From assembly GCA_001799255.1 (NCBI GenBank), contig MGTC01000030.1, positions 12,725-49,527 of the forward strand: a stretch of 36,803 nucleotides of DNA, read 5' to 3'. A program made the position numbers and the translations under genes. The notes under the pieces are model-generated. The model ran no database searches. It was not told where the DNA came from and worked only from the letters and a program-made list of their open reading frames with translations. Of the stretch, positions 17,042 through 25,880 are shown in pieces. The stretch's first letter is position 1; each line of letters starts with the position of its first letter. The DNA is from Deltaproteobacteria bacterium RIFOXYD12_FULL_55_16 (GTDB lineage Bacteria > Desulfobacterota > Desulfobulbia > Desulfobulbales > Desulfurivibrionaceae).

Positions 17042-17599
17042 TTATTTTTTCAGGCGATTATCAAGCTCCTTCTGAGCCTGATCGCTGATATCAAGGGCCT
17101 CATCGGCATAGAGCAAGCCCGTTCTGGTGCGCAGGCCTTTCATGGTATTCTCGAGAATCAGAGAATAGCCATTTTTCTTGCCGATCTCAGCGATGACATC
17201 ATTCAACTGTTTCAGGATCGGCTCCATGTGCTTTTTCTCAAGCTGCTGGATCTCAAGTTTCGCATCCTCGGTCTTCAGGCCATAGTCACGAAGTTTTTTC
17301 TGATATTCACGTTCCTTTTCCACGCGAATCTCATCGCTCCAGACAGAACCTTTCTTTTCAAGCTCGCTTTTCATGGCGGCAAGGGCATCCTCTTCCACCT
17401 TGAACTTTGCTTGAAACTTATCTACCTCAGCCTGTAAAACTTTTTGCGCTTCCAGCGCAGACTTGGAACTGCCCAGGATTTTCTGAACGCTGATGGTGGC
17501 AATCTTCCCACGTTCCGGCGGAGCCGCAAGGGCAAGCGATGCAGAGGCGTACAAGGCCACGCACAAAAAAAACACTCCCCTGACAAATTGCATCTTCAT
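17042..17599 (-). CDS. OmpH/Skp-family periplasmic chaperone
   Basis: 185 residues with a Sec signal peptide (VRGVFFLCVALYASASLALA). The body is almost wholly helical and charged, with a long coiled coil (about residues 45-135, EVDKFQAKFKVEEDALAAMKSELEKKG and so on), as in Skp, the trimeric chaperone holding unfolded outer-membrane proteins. It starts IATISVQKIL as the family does. ATG 17599 follows GGAGACAGGTT; the longer frame to 17653 would run through the upstream terminator and adds residues unlike a signal peptide. It lies downstream of pal, but a terminator hairpin at 17614-17651 separates them. Confidence 0.88.
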   Translation of the reverse strand: MKMQFVRGVFFLCVALYASASLALAAPPERGKIATISVQKILGSSKSALEAQKVLQAEVDKFQAKFKVEEDALAAMKSELEKKGSVWSDEIRVEKEREYQKKLRDYGLKTEDAKLEIQQLEKKHMEPILKQLNDVIAEIGKKNGYSLILENTMKGLRTRTGLLYADEALDISDQAQKELDNRLKK

Positions 17600-17613
17600 A
17601 ACCTGTCTCCAAA

Positions 17614-17651
17614 TAAAAAAAGAGATGGGAACACAAACATGCTCCCATCTC
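17614..17651 (-). terminator. Terminator or attenuator immediately before skp
   Basis: On the minus strand GAGATGGGA (17643-17651) pairs with TCCCATCTC (17622-17630), followed by seven T. It ends only a few bases before the skp ribosome-binding site (about 17605-17610), leaving no room for a promoter between them. Confidence 0.8.
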
Positions 17652-17723
17652 AAGATTAAGACGATTTTCTTAGAAAAGAAGCTTGGTAACCGTTAGAAAA
17701 CATCCCCCGCAATTCCAGCCTCT

Positions 17724-17763
17724 TTACGGCTCCTTATGCCGTTCTGGTCATCTGAAATGACCA
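17724..17763. repeat. AACGGCATAA repeat copy A with adjoining hairpin
   Basis: On minus it reads CAGAACGGCATAAGGAGCCG, also found (with one change) at 28669-28694 on plus. ACGGC/GCCGT forms a small stem; beside it CTGGTCAT (17744-17751) and ATGACCAG (17756-17763) form an 8-bp stem. Lies between pal and skp. Confidence 0.55.
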
Positions 17764-17781
17764 GCATTTCAACCCAACAGC

Positions 17782-18360
17782 TTACTTGACGATAACAAAG
17801 TCGTCACGGCGATTCTGGGCCCAAGCCATCTCATCATGGCCAAAGTTGAGGGGTTTTTCCTCGCCAAAGCTGAGGGTGTCAACCCGGCCTTCCGCAACGC
17901 CCATATTGACAAGATACTTCACGGCGCTGATTGCTCTCCTCTCACCAAGGGCCATGTTGTACTCGTTGGTACCGCGCTCATCGCAATTGCCTTCTACCCG
18001 GACACGAACGCCTGCTGAACCGATCAGGAGATCGCCATTCTTCTTGACGCGATCATTCTGATCCGCCCGGATATCGGATTTGTCAAAGTCAAAATAAACA
18101 GGCAGCATCGGAGCGGTTGTCCGTCCTTCCAGAACCGCGCCGCTGTCGCCGCCAATCCATTTTGAAGCAAGAGACTCTTCCTTGCCCATGCCCTTGCCGG
18201 TATCAGCCTTGACTGGGGCCTTGACCGGGGCTGCGGGAGCAGCAGCGACAGGTGCGATATCCTTATCACTCTGAACCTTTTGCTTGGCGCAGCCAACCGC
18301 AAAAAGGGAAACGGAAACAACACAGACCATTGCCGCATACTGCAAAATTCCTCTTTTCAT
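17782..18360 (-). CDS. pal: Peptidoglycan-associated lipoprotein Pal
   Basis: 192 residues. A lipoprotein signal peptide ends in LFAVGC (lipid-bearing Cys at about residue 24), followed by an Ala/Pro/Lys linker and from about residue 85 an OmpA-like peptidoglycan-binding domain. The binding signature is clear: YFDFDKSDI, EGNCDERGTNEYNMALGERRA and the closing RRDDFVIV. Pal tethers the outer membrane to peptidoglycan and partners with TolB, which is not in the window. AGGAGGAAGGAGAG precedes the ATG, and a promoter is visible at 18414-18442. Confidence 0.94.
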   Translation of the reverse strand: MKRGILQYAAMVCVVSVSLFAVGCAKQKVQSDKDIAPVAAAPAAPVKAPVKADTGKGMGKEESLASKWIGGDSGAVLEGRTTAPMLPVYFDFDKSDIRADQNDRVKKNGDLLIGSAGVRVRVEGNCDERGTNEYNMALGERRAISAVKYLVNMGVAEGRVDTLSFGEEKPLNFGHDEMAWAQNRRDDFVIVK

Positions 18361-18392
18361 CTCTCTCCTTCCTCCTGATACCTCTTGTAACA

Positions 18393-18536
18393 GTTTTTAT
18401 ATAAAAACACGCCCTTATACAATTACGTATAATCCAACACAAGCGAAAGACCATAACATATTTTTTCGTGGAATTTCAATATTTTTTTTAAATATTTTGT
18501 TACCTTGCGGAATATTTCTGAACGCGAAAATATTCC
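18393..18536. promoter_or_regulatory. AT-rich divergent control region between pal and the phosphorylase gene
   Basis: The 307-bp gap 18361-18667 holds a perfect palindrome (18393-18408), the pal promoter, a very AT-rich stretch (about 18455-18500) and an inverted repeat GGAATATTT (18509-18517) / AAATATTCC (18528-18536). No strong promoter for the plus strand was found; TTGCGT with TATCTT near 18591-18619 is a weak candidate. No gene is supported in the gap. Confidence 0.5.
18414..18442 (-). promoter_or_regulatory. Promoter of pal
   Basis: On the minus strand TTGTGT (18437-18442), a 17-nt spacer and TATAAG (18414-18419). A perfect 16-bp palindrome, GTTTTTATATAAAAAC (18393-18408), lies just downstream, around the transcription start. 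Confidence 0.55.
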
Positions 18537-18667
18537 CCCCTGAAAAAACAGCCCTGAGGGCCTGTCTGCATAATTCGCTTGCGTGGCAGGGCGAACACTT
18601 ATATCTTAGACTATCCATCAAGCAAGAGGAATTACTCGTCTTATCTTCCCCAATCCTGCGGTGACCG

Positions 18668-20929
18668 ATGAAATCTTCTCCAGCATCGTCCAGCAATACC
18701 AAGCCCAAAAAATCAACCACGGCCAGAACGATGCTTTCCTCAAAAGACAGGCATCTTCTTCGTGACCTGCTCTCCAGCAACAGGTTCGGCACTTTTTTCG
18801 GTGTTTCCCAGCAGGTTCTTGATCTGGTCTGGCAGGCCCTCACCTCACCGACCGGCGAATCAGTCACCTACATCTCCATGGAAATAGGGGCTGATCTGGA
18901 TGTTTTTCATCCGGTGCGCGACAAACTCCAGCAGCTTGAGATAACCGAGCATCCAGACGAGGCCGGCAACCGTCTTCTGCAGCTGTTTCTGCATGGCCCG
19001 GTCAAGATCCCCAACTACAGCGGCGGTCTCGGCATCCTTGCCGGAGACACCCTGAAAAGTTTTGCCGACTGCAAGATTCCGGTGGTCGGGATCTCCCTGC
19101 TGTACCGGAAGGGATATTTTTCCCAGGTGGTCGATTCAAAAATCGGGCAGGTGGCCTGGGCCTCCCAATGGGAACCGGAAAATACCCCGGGGCTCTATCT
19201 GCTGCACGATCCGGACTCCCCAGGACAACCGCTCACCATTGAGATCCCTTTTTATGATCTCCAGGGAATACGATTCTCGGCGCACGCCCAGTTATGGCTT
19301 AAAATGGAGATAAATGAGGCTCTCGACTTCTTCGTGCCAGAGATTCTCCTTGATTACCAAACAGCCCTCTCCCCGGACTGGATTCAGGATGCCGCCCAGC
19401 ATCTATACAACAGCAGCTCAGAAAAGATAAAAGCCACCCAGCGCAGACTCCTGGGCGCCGGCATTATCCCGGTCATGGAAGCCCTGGGTCTTACCTCCCG
19501 CACCATTCACTTAAACGAACAGCACGGCGTGGGCGTGGTTCTCTCGCTGATCACCCAGCTCCTCCAGAAAAAATATGGCCATCAATACGAAAAGAAGGCG
19601 ACGGATCGCCATATCCTTGCCGCCGCAGCAGAGGTCGCCAAACGCCTGGTCTTTACCATCCATACCCCGGTCAAGGCCGGACACGACCGCTTCAGCGCTT
19701 CCATGTACGAGGAACTGATCAATCCGTTCTGCAGGCGCGTCCTGAATCTTCTGGCCCTGGACGAAAACGACCCCTCTGTTTACAACTTCACGGCCATGGC
19801 CATGCAACTTAACCGGGCCACCAACAGCGTCAGCCGTCTCCACAAAGAGGTGACCCAGAAGCAGTTCCCGCAGTATGCAAAAAAAATCACGGCGATCACC
19901 AACGGGGTGCATCATCTCACCTGGACAAGCAAGGCCAGAGCGGAACTATACGATACCTTCCCCGAGCTGCACAACTGGCGGAAAGATCCCAGTGTCTTCG
20001 CCAGGGTGGAATCACTGCGCGCAAACAACAAGTTTCGCACCTATTTTGAACATGCCTGGCGCACAGATACAAAGGTATTGGCAGATTATGTAAACCAGAT
20101 GCTGATCACCCATCGCAACCAGTGTCTGGCGACCTGGATCGACCCTCCCAACTACCTTTCTTATCGCAAGGAAGAGGAGGCGCCCTTTAAATATACGACC
20201 TTTACCCTGGGTTTTGCCAGACGCTTTTCCACCTACAAACGGGCAGATCTGATCTTTGAAGATCTTGACCGGCTGGCGGCAATAATTACCGAAAACAACT
20301 GGCCGGTAAATTTTATCTATGCAGGCAAGGCCCATCCCTCGGATGAGCCAGGCAAGGACCTGATCAGAAACATCCTGACGGTGCAGGAGGAGCTGTACCT
20401 GAAAAGTAATGGCCTGGCCAAACTGGTCTTCATCCCTGGTTACGACATGCACCTTGCCAAAATGATGGTTGCCGGTTCCCACGCCTGGCTGAACAGCCCC
20501 AAACGCCCCCTGGAAGCCAGCGGCACCAGCGGGATGAAGGCCGCCTTAAACGGCGTGCCCAACGTCAGCATCATGGATGGCTGGTGGGTTGAAGGCTATC
20601 ACCGGGGGCAGACAGGCTGGAAATTCGGCTATGAGGACATTGTCTCCCCGGAGCATTTCAGCGAACAGCAATCCTCTCTGCTTTACAACGAAGATTCAGA
20701 CTCATTTTATACTGTTTTCCCGGAGATGCTGCGGCTGTTTTATGATCCCTCCCTGCATGGCCAGTATATTGACAAAGGCATCGCCAATTTAACCCTCAAC
20801 TACCCCATCTTCAACACCCATCGCATGGCGGCGGAATATGTCGCCCGTTATGACCTCGATCTTGCGCCAGAGCTGCAACAGGAAATGGAGAAATTCCGGC
20901 GCCTCTACTGCAGCGATCCATCTTTCTAA
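18668..20929 (+). CDS. glgP: Alpha-glucan (glycogen/maltodextrin) phosphorylase
   Basis: 753 residues, GT35 family, the shorter bacterial-archaeal type. It releases glucose-1-phosphate from alpha-1,4-glucans using inorganic phosphate and pyridoxal phosphate. The PLP site is EASGTSGMKAALNG with Lys624, and the phosphate-handling region FARRFSTYKRADL is present. The early segment NYSGGLGILAGDTLKS matches the glucan/substrate pocket, and HLNEQHGVG corresponds to the conserved HxNExH-like block, read here as HLNEQH. A Ser/Lys-rich 25-residue leader precedes the family-similar part, so the true start could lie further in. Monocistronic; no other glycogen gene is nearby. Confidence 0.92.
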   Translation: MKSSPASSSNTKPKKSTTARTMLSSKDRHLLRDLLSSNRFGTFFGVSQQVLDLVWQALTSPTGESVTYISMEIGADLDVFHPVRDKLQQLEITEHPDEAGNRLLQLFLHGPVKIPNYSGGLGILAGDTLKSFADCKIPVVGISLLYRKGYFSQVVDSKIGQVAWASQWEPENTPGLYLLHDPDSPGQPLTIEIPFYDLQGIRFSAHAQLWLKMEINEALDFFVPEILLDYQTALSPDWIQDAAQHLYNSSSEKIKATQRRLLGAGIIPVMEALGLTSRTIHLNEQHGVGVVLSLITQLLQKKYGHQYEKKATDRHILAAAAEVAKRLVFTIHTPVKAGHDRFSASMYEELINPFCRRVLNLLALDENDPSVYNFTAMAMQLNRATNSVSRLHKEVTQKQFPQYAKKITAITNGVHHLTWTSKARAELYDTFPELHNWRKDPSVFARVESLRANNKFRTYFEHAWRTDTKVLADYVNQMLITHRNQCLATWIDPPNYLSYRKEEEAPFKYTTFTLGFARRFSTYKRADLIFEDLDRLAAIITENNWPVNFIYAGKAHPSDEPGKDLIRNILTVQEELYLKSNGLAKLVFIPGYDMHLAKMMVAGSHAWLNSPKRPLEASGTSGMKAALNGVPNVSIMDGWWVEGYHRGQTGWKFGYEDIVSPEHFSEQQSSLLYNEDSDSFYTVFPEMLRLFYDPSLHGQYIDKGIANLTLNYPIFNTHRMAAEYVARYDLDLAPELQQEMEKFRRLYCSDPSF

Positions 20930-20938
20930 TTTCTAAGA

Positions 20939-21073
20939 TTGATGGACGTGTAAAAACTAAAAAACGTAACGCCAAGGCGCAGAGGCGCAAAGACAATATG
21001 TTGAAATAAAAGGGTTAAAACTTTGCGACTTTGCGCCTCTGCGTTAAAAAATGAGTTGTTACGAGTCCATCAA
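20939..21073. repeat. MITE-like palindromic repeat, copy 2
   Basis: 135 bp with perfect 9-bp terminal inverted repeats TTGATGGAC (20939-20947) and GTCCATCAA (21065-21073), extended imperfectly by TGTAAAAACT and AGTTGTTACGA. The interior holds GCAGAGGCGCAAAG and its reverse complement CTTTGCGCCTCTGC. It starts 9 bp after the glgP stop. The rest of the 20930-21246 gap holds only the pst leader; no Pho-box was recognised. Confidence 0.85.
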
Positions 21074-21246
21074 GCTTTGCCTGAGGTCATATTTTATCCT
21101 GGCAAACACCTCATATTTCTGGTACTTGAGCAGTGCGGGGATAGTTTCGTCCGGCTTCAGTAAAATCAAAAAATTACCAACACCCCACACCTTGCCCTTG
21201 CCTGAAAATTTATCAGCCAAGACGCCCGCCACCCACGGAGAAGACC

Positions 21247-22101
21247 ATGAAAAGAATTGCCCTGGCCCTGTTGCTCCTGACAACCATAACCGGCTGCGAC
21301 TCTAACCCCGCACAGCAGGCCGCGTCTGTCCAGACCCTTTCCATCAAGGGTTCCGACACCATGGTTCACCTGGTCAGTTCCTGGACGGAAGAATTCATGA
21401 AGGCCCATGCCGAGGCGGACATCTCCGTGACCGGCGGCGGCTCCGGCACCGGCATCGCCGCCCTGATCAACGGCACCACCGATATCTGCGCAGCCTCCAG
21501 AGGCATGAAGGAAAAAGAGCAGAAGCTTGCCGCAGACAACAAGGTTTCCCCGGTAGAAATTCCAGTAGCCCGCGATGGTATCGTCCTGATCGTGCATCCG
21601 GCAAACCCGGTGCATAGCCTGACCATCGACCAACTGCGCCTGATTTACACGGGCAAGGTGAGCAACTGGAAGGAGGTTGGCGGCCCCGACAGCCCGATTC
21701 TCCTGTTATCCCGCGAGTCCAGTTCCGGTACCTTTGTTTTCTTTCAGGAGCATGTCTTAAACAAAGAGGATTTCAGCCCCTCCGCCCGTTTATTGCCTGG
21801 CACCTCCGCCCTGGTGCAGGCGGTGGCCGCCGACCGTGGGGCCATTGCCTATGTGGGCCTGGGCTTTGCCGCCGAAGCAAAAGGCACGGTAAAAACCCTT
21901 GGCGTCCAGGCCAGCGGTCAGGCCAGCCCGGTTGTTCCCAGCGAGGAGACTGTCCGTTCCGGGGCCTACGCAGTTTCCCGGCCGCTTTTTTTCTACACCA
22001 ACGGGGCGCCCAAGGATACGGCCAAACAGTTCATCGATTTCTGCCTGAGTCCGGCCGGGCAGAAGATTGTCAGAGATACAGGCTATGTCCCGGTCTCGTA
22101 A
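21247..22101 (+). CDS. pstS: Phosphate ABC transporter substrate-binding lipoprotein PstS
   Basis: 284 residues. The signal ends in a lipobox (TITGC), so it is a membrane-tethered phosphate-binding protein. Family features: IKGSDTMVHLV near the mature start, SVTGGGSGTGIAALINGT, RDGIVLIVHPANP, IYTGKVSNWKEVGG and SRESSSGTF, which line the phosphate pocket. First gene of pstS-pstC-pstA-pstB-phoU, overlapping pstC by 17 nt. GGAGAAGACC precedes the ATG. Confidence 0.94.
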   Translation: MKRIALALLLLTTITGCDSNPAQQAASVQTLSIKGSDTMVHLVSSWTEEFMKAHAEADISVTGGGSGTGIAALINGTTDICAASRGMKEKEQKLAADNKVSPVEIPVARDGIVLIVHPANPVHSLTIDQLRLIYTGKVSNWKEVGGPDSPILLLSRESSSGTFVFFQEHVLNKEDFSPSARLLPGTSALVQAVAADRGAIAYVGLGFAAEAKGTVKTLGVQASGQASPVVPSEETVRSGAYAVSRPLFFYTNGAPKDTAKQFIDFCLSPAGQKIVRDTGYVPVS

Positions 22102-22972
22102 GACGTTCATAACCGATAAGCTGATGCGGCTGCTGTTGATGGCTGCCGCCTCGACCAGCGTCCTTGTCGTCTGCCTGATCTTTCTCTTCCTGTTCAAGGA
22201 GGCCGGGCCGTTTGTCCTTAACCCCGGCCTGGACAAGCTGCTGGACAGCCAGTGGATCCCCGTCTCCTTTCAAGCGGAACATTTTGGCCTTGGCCCCCTG
22301 CTTTCCGGCTCCGCCCTGGTAACCGCCCTGGCTATGCTGGTCACGGTGCCCATCTCCGTGCTGGTGGCCATCTACATCGCAGAAATAGCCCGGCCCGGTG
22401 AACGGGAGTTTCTCAAGCCCTTCATTGAAATCCTGGCCAGCATCCCCTCCGTGGTTCTGGGTTTTTTCGGCCTGCTGGTGGTGGCTCCCCTTATCAAGGC
22501 AGCTTTCGGCCTCAGCACCGGTCTCACCGCCCTGACCGGCGCCCTGCTCCTCTCGCTCATGGCTATCCCCACCATTATCTCCCTCTCGGAGGATGCCCTG
22601 GTCAGCGTGCCCTATTCCCTGAAAAACGCCTCTCTGGCCCTGGGCGCCAGCCACCTGCAGACCATCTTCCGGGTTACCTTGCCTGCGGCCCTGCCAGGGA
22701 TCGTGGCGGCGGTGATGCTCGGGATCGGCAGGGTTATCGGGGAAACCATGGCCGTGCTGATGGTCACTGGCAATTCGGCGGTACTCACCTTCTCCCCCCT
22801 GGCCTCGGTGCGAACCATGACCGCCACCATCGCTGCGGAGATGGGTGAGGTTCCCTTTGGCAGCGTCCATTATCAAGCGCTTTTCTGGATAGGGATCATC
22901 CTGCTCATCATCACCTTTGCCCTCAACATCGTCGCCCAGCGGGTGCTGAAGAAATACGGCATGATGAAATGA
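22085..22972 (+). CDS. pstC: Phosphate ABC transporter permease PstC
   Basis: 295 residues with about six membrane helices. The ABC-permease coupling loop is EDALVSVPYSLKNASLALGASHLQTIFRVTLPAALPG, which contacts PstB. ATG 22085 inside the end of pstS is preferred over an upstream in-frame TTG at 22067. It overlaps pstA by 4 nt (ATGA). Confidence 0.93.
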   Translation: MSRSRKTFITDKLMRLLLMAAASTSVLVVCLIFLFLFKEAGPFVLNPGLDKLLDSQWIPVSFQAEHFGLGPLLSGSALVTALAMLVTVPISVLVAIYIAEIARPGEREFLKPFIEILASIPSVVLGFFGLLVVAPLIKAAFGLSTGLTALTGALLLSLMAIPTIISLSEDALVSVPYSLKNASLALGASHLQTIFRVTLPAALPGIVAAVMLGIGRVIGETMAVLMVTGNSAVLTFSPLASVRTMTATIAAEMGEVPFGSVHYQALFWIGIILLIITFALNIVAQRVLKKYGMMK

Positions 22973-23814
22973 AAATCACCGACAAATTCATCCTCCTTTT
23001 CCTGCGGCTCATCACCTATGCCATTGTCCTGGTAATCGGCTATATCCTCTTCGATATCATCAGAAACGGGGCCTCGGCCCTCAACTGGCAGTTCGTCAGC
23101 AACTTTCCCCGAAGAAGCGGGGCAGCGGGCGGCATCTTGCCGGCCATTGTCGGCACCCTCTATCTGGTGGTAGGCACCATCGCGGTTTCCCTGCCTCTTG
23201 GCATTGGCGGGGCGATCTATCTTGCCGAATATGCGGATCAGGGCCGGTTCAACACCCTGATCCGCCTGGCCATTGTCACCCTGGCCGGGGTTCCCTCCAT
23301 CGTCTTTGGCCTGTTCGGCCTGGGTATTTTTGTGCTCTTCTGCGGCTTTGGCCCCTCCATCCTGGCGGGCAGTCTGACCCTGGCCTGTATGATTCTGCCC
23401 ACCATTATCGTAGCCAGCGAGGAATCGCTGCGCGCCGTACCCAAGGGCTTCCGTGACGCCAGCCTGGCGCTGGGCGCCACCAAGTGGGAGATGATCCGCA
23501 CCAACATCCTGCCTTATTCCATGTCCGGGATGATTACCGGCTCGATCCTGGGCATCGGCCGGGCCGCCGGAGAAACCGCCCCCATCCTCCTTACGGTGGC
23601 TGCCTTTTATCTCCCCAGGCTGCCCAAATCTGTTTTTGATCAGGTCATGGCCCTGCCCTACCATCTTTATATTCTGGCCACCCAGCATCCGGAGGCGGAG
23701 CGGATCAGACACATGCAATACGGCACCGCCCTGATTCTCCTCCTGCTGGTCTTGGGCTTAAGCCTTGGCGCGATCCTTATTAGAACCCATTTCAGGAAAA
23801 AATTTCGATGGTAG
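22969..23814 (+). CDS. pstA: Phosphate ABC transporter permease PstA
   Basis: 281 residues, six predicted helices, the second permease half. The coupling loop is [37 protein letters not shown], parallel to that of PstC; the segment [13 protein letters not shown] is PstA-typical. The start overlaps the pstC stop, and the 3' end overlaps pstB by 7 nt, so the four are translationally coupled. Confidence 0.94.
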   Translation: MKITDKFILLFLRLITYAIVLVIGYILFDIIRNGASALNWQFVSNFPRRSGAAGGILPAIVGTLYLVVGTIAVSLPLGIGGAIYLAEYADQGRFNTLIRLAIVTLAGVPSIVFGLFGLGIFVLFCGFGPSILAGSLTLACMILPTIIVASEESLRAVPKGFRDASLALGATKWEMIRTNILPYSMSGMITGSILGIGRAAGETAPILLTVAAFYLPRLPKSVFDQVMALPYHLYILATQHPEAERIRHMQYGTALILLLLVLGLSLGAILIRTHFRKKFRW

Positions 23815-24593
23815 AACAATCTATATATCCCCAAGATCAGAAGATGGTCATCACCACTGACCAGGTTAGTTTTTTCTATGGACTCACCCAGGCGCTTTTT
23901 GGCATCTCCCTGCTGATTCCGGCCCAACAGGTCACGGCCCTGATCGGGCCATCCGGCTGCGGCAAATCCACCTTTCTCAGATGCCTGAACCGGATGAACG
24001 ACACCATCCCCCACAGCCGGGTGGAAGGGGAAATCCTGATCAACCTAAAAGACATCTATGCGCCCGGCACCGATGTTGTGGAGCTGCGCAAGGAGGTGGG
24101 AATGGTTTTCCAGAAATCAAACCCCTTCCCCAAGTCCATCTTCGACAACGTTGCCTACGGCCCCAGGATTCACGGGGAGAAAAACCCGAAACGTCTCGCA
24201 GAAATCGTAGAGCAGAGCCTGCAACAGGCGGCTATCTGGGACGAGGTCAAGGATCGGCTGCAGGCCAATGCCATGGGGCTTTCAGGCGGCCAGCAGCAGC
24301 GACTCTGTATTGCCAGAGCCCTGGCCGTCGGGCCGAAAATCCTGCTCATGGACGAGCCGGCCTCGGCCCTTGACCCCAAAGCGACCATGCGCATCGAGGA
24401 TCTGATCGGCGAGCTGCGCACCAACTACACCATTGTTATTGTTACCCACAACATGCAGCAGGCTGCCAGGGTTTCAGACTACACCGCCTTCTTCTATGAG
24501 GGTCGTTTGATTGAATGTGACGCCACCACGAGAATTTTCACCAACCCTCGGCAAAAACAGACCGAAGATTACATAACCGGCCGCTTCGGCTGA
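23808..24593 (+). CDS. pstB: Phosphate ABC transporter ATPase PstB
   Basis: 261 residues. Walker [10 protein letters not shown] (47-55), Q-loop region [24 protein letters not shown], which is diagnostic for PstB, signature LSGGQQQR, Walker [14 protein letters not shown] and the switch histidine in VTHNMQQA. It energises uptake through PstCA. The C-terminus [10 protein letters not shown] is standard. A 16-bp gap separates it from phoU. Confidence 0.97.
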   Translation: MVEQSIYPQDQKMVITTDQVSFFYGLTQALFGISLLIPAQQVTALIGPSGCGKSTFLRCLNRMNDTIPHSRVEGEILINLKDIYAPGTDVVELRKEVGMVFQKSNPFPKSIFDNVAYGPRIHGEKNPKRLAEIVEQSLQQAAIWDEVKDRLQANAMGLSGGQQQRLCIARALAVGPKILLMDEPASALDPKATMRIEDLIGELRTNYTIVIVTHNMQQAARVSDYTAFFYEGRLIECDATTRIFTNPRQKQTEDYITGRFG

Positions 24594-24609
24594 AAAGGGA
24601 CTACCGATC

Positions 24610-25278
24610 ATGCCAAAACACATGCAGCACGACATCGACAAACTGAAAGCAAAGATCATCGCCATGGGCGAAGCCGTGGAAGACCGGGTCTACCAGGCCA
24701 CGCTTTCCGTGATCAACCGTGATCCAGACAAGGCAACTGCGGTAATCAAGGGGGATCGGGAGATCGACGACATGGAGGTGGAGATCGAGGAGGACTGCCT
24801 GAAGATCCTCGCCCTCTATCAACCGGTGGCTATCGATCTGCGCTTCATCGTGGCGGCCCTGAAAATTAACAGCGATCTGGAGCGGATCGGGGATCTGGCG
24901 GTGAACATCGCCGAGCGGGGGTTATTCCTCGCCGGCCAGGAACAGTTTGCCATCCCCTTTGACCTGTCGGCCATGGTCAGCCTTGCCGAAAAAATGGTCA
25001 CCCAGAGCATTGATTCCCTGATCAACCATGATGTGCGCCTGGCCCACCAGATCAGGGCGGCGGACGACACCATGGATGCCATGAACAGAGAGATGTATGC
25101 CCAGCTCAAGGGGATGCTCACCACCGATACCGAGCATGTGAACAACCTCCTGCATGTCCTCTCCGTAGGGCGGCACCTGGAGCGGATTGCCGATCATGCG
25201 ACCAACATCGCCGAGGATGTCATCTATCTGGTCGATGCCCAGATTATCCGGCATACGCCTGAGCTTTACGACGAATAG
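24610..25278 (+). CDS. phoU: PhoU phosphate-signalling protein
   Basis: 222 residues, two repeats of a three-helix bundle. The metal-binding E/DxxxD motifs appear in both halves: RIGDLAVNIAE near residue 92 and RIADHATNIAEDVIYL near 196. PhoU links Pst transport state to the PhoR/PhoB kinase system and shuts the system down when phosphate is ample; phoR and phoB are not in this window. Last gene of the pst operon, followed by a hairpin. Confidence 0.95.
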   Translation: MPKHMQHDIDKLKAKIIAMGEAVEDRVYQATLSVINRDPDKATAVIKGDREIDDMEVEIEEDCLKILALYQPVAIDLRFIVAALKINSDLERIGDLAVNIAERGLFLAGQEQFAIPFDLSAMVSLAEKMVTQSIDSLINHDVRLAHQIRAADDTMDAMNREMYAQLKGMLTTDTEHVNNLLHVLSVGRHLERIADHATNIAEDVIYLVDAQIIRHTPELYDE

Positions 25279-25296
25279 GCCGACAAAGAGCCTCTC

Positions 25297-25337
25297 CGGC
25301 TCTGGCTGCGGATGCCAATCCGCCAGAGCCGTATTTT
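25297..25337 (+). terminator. Terminator after phoU
   Basis: CGGCTCTGGC (25297-25306) pairs with GCCAGAGCCG (25322-25331); an inner CGGAT/ATCCG can extend it. TATTTT follows, a modest T-tract. Confidence 0.7.
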
Positions 25338-25460
25338 AGACAAAGTTATCGAGGGAGGTGGGTATTTCGCACTCCTGACCATTTTGTTCTTTGCAAGAGG
25401 AAGCAGGTATTGTAATGTGGTGCCCCATCGGCCTACATGCCTTTTTGTCATGAAAACGCT

Positions 25461-25548
25461 GGAGAGGTGACCGAGTGGCTTAAGGTGCACGCCTGGAACG
25501 CGTGTGTGCGGCAACGTACCGTGGGTTCGAATCCCACCTTCTCCACCA
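25461..25548 (+). tRNA. tRNA-Ser (anticodon GGA)
   Basis: 88 nt with encoded CCA. Acceptor GGAGAGG pairs with CTTCTCC (one G-U). The anticodon arm CACGC/GCGTG encloses CTGGAAC with anticodon GGA; a long class II variable arm (GTGTGCGGCAACGTACC) marks a serine tRNA; T arm GTGGG TTCGAAT CCCAC. It reads UCC/UCU codons. Only 15 nt separate it from the SRP RNA, so they are probably co-transcribed. Confidence 0.97.
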
Positions 25549-25563
25549 GATATTTTACGGTTT

Positions 25564-25665
25564 GATAGCCGGGTCCTGCGCAACAGAGACTTGCGAACCC
25601 CGCCAGGTCCGGAAGGAAGCAACGGTAGTGAGTTACTCTGTGTGCCGCAGGGGCGCCTGGCTATC
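25564..25665 (+). ncRNA. ffs: Signal recognition particle RNA, small 4.5S type
   Basis: About 102 nt. The invariant apical domain CAGGTCCGGAAGGAAGCA (centre near 25610) followed by AACGG is the Ffh-binding loop. The ends pair (GATAGCC with GGCTATC), and a run of eight T (25667-25674) terminates it. It is the short bacterial form without an Alu domain. It lies between tRNA-Ser and dnaX, a common arrangement. Confidence 0.96.
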
Positions 25666-25675
25666 ATTTTTTTTG

Positions 25676-25783
25676 GTAACTGTTCAGCAGCGCCGCATCT
25701 GCGTTGTTATCAGCCTGCTCATGTGCAACCAGCACATGTCGCCGACTTGAGGCCTAGCAGCTACGACACTGCTGAACAGTTAC
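25676..25783. mobile_element. 108-bp inverted-repeat element (MITE-like or RNA hairpin element)
   Basis: Perfect 15-bp terminal inverted repeats: GTAACTGTTCAGCAG (25676-25690) and CTGCTGAACAGTTAC (25769-25783). A central hairpin CATGTGC (25720-25726) / GCACATG (25732-25738) lies inside. The arms continue inward for 12 more positions with three C/A mismatches that become G-U pairs in a minus-strand RNA. No coding sequence, and no target-site duplication seen. Unrelated in sequence to the other repeats. Confidence 0.75.
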
Positions 25784-25880
25784 GTTCTGGTTTACGCGTA
25801 TTTCCGGTCACAAGCTGGATAGTTTTTACCCTTCGCAGGCGGCCAGGGTCTCCGGCCCCCCTGCGCTATCTTCTCTTTCT

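Noticed and set aside
21074-21246. Pho-box upstream of pstS
   Set aside because: No pair of CTGTCAT-like half-sites with 11-bp spacing could be seen.
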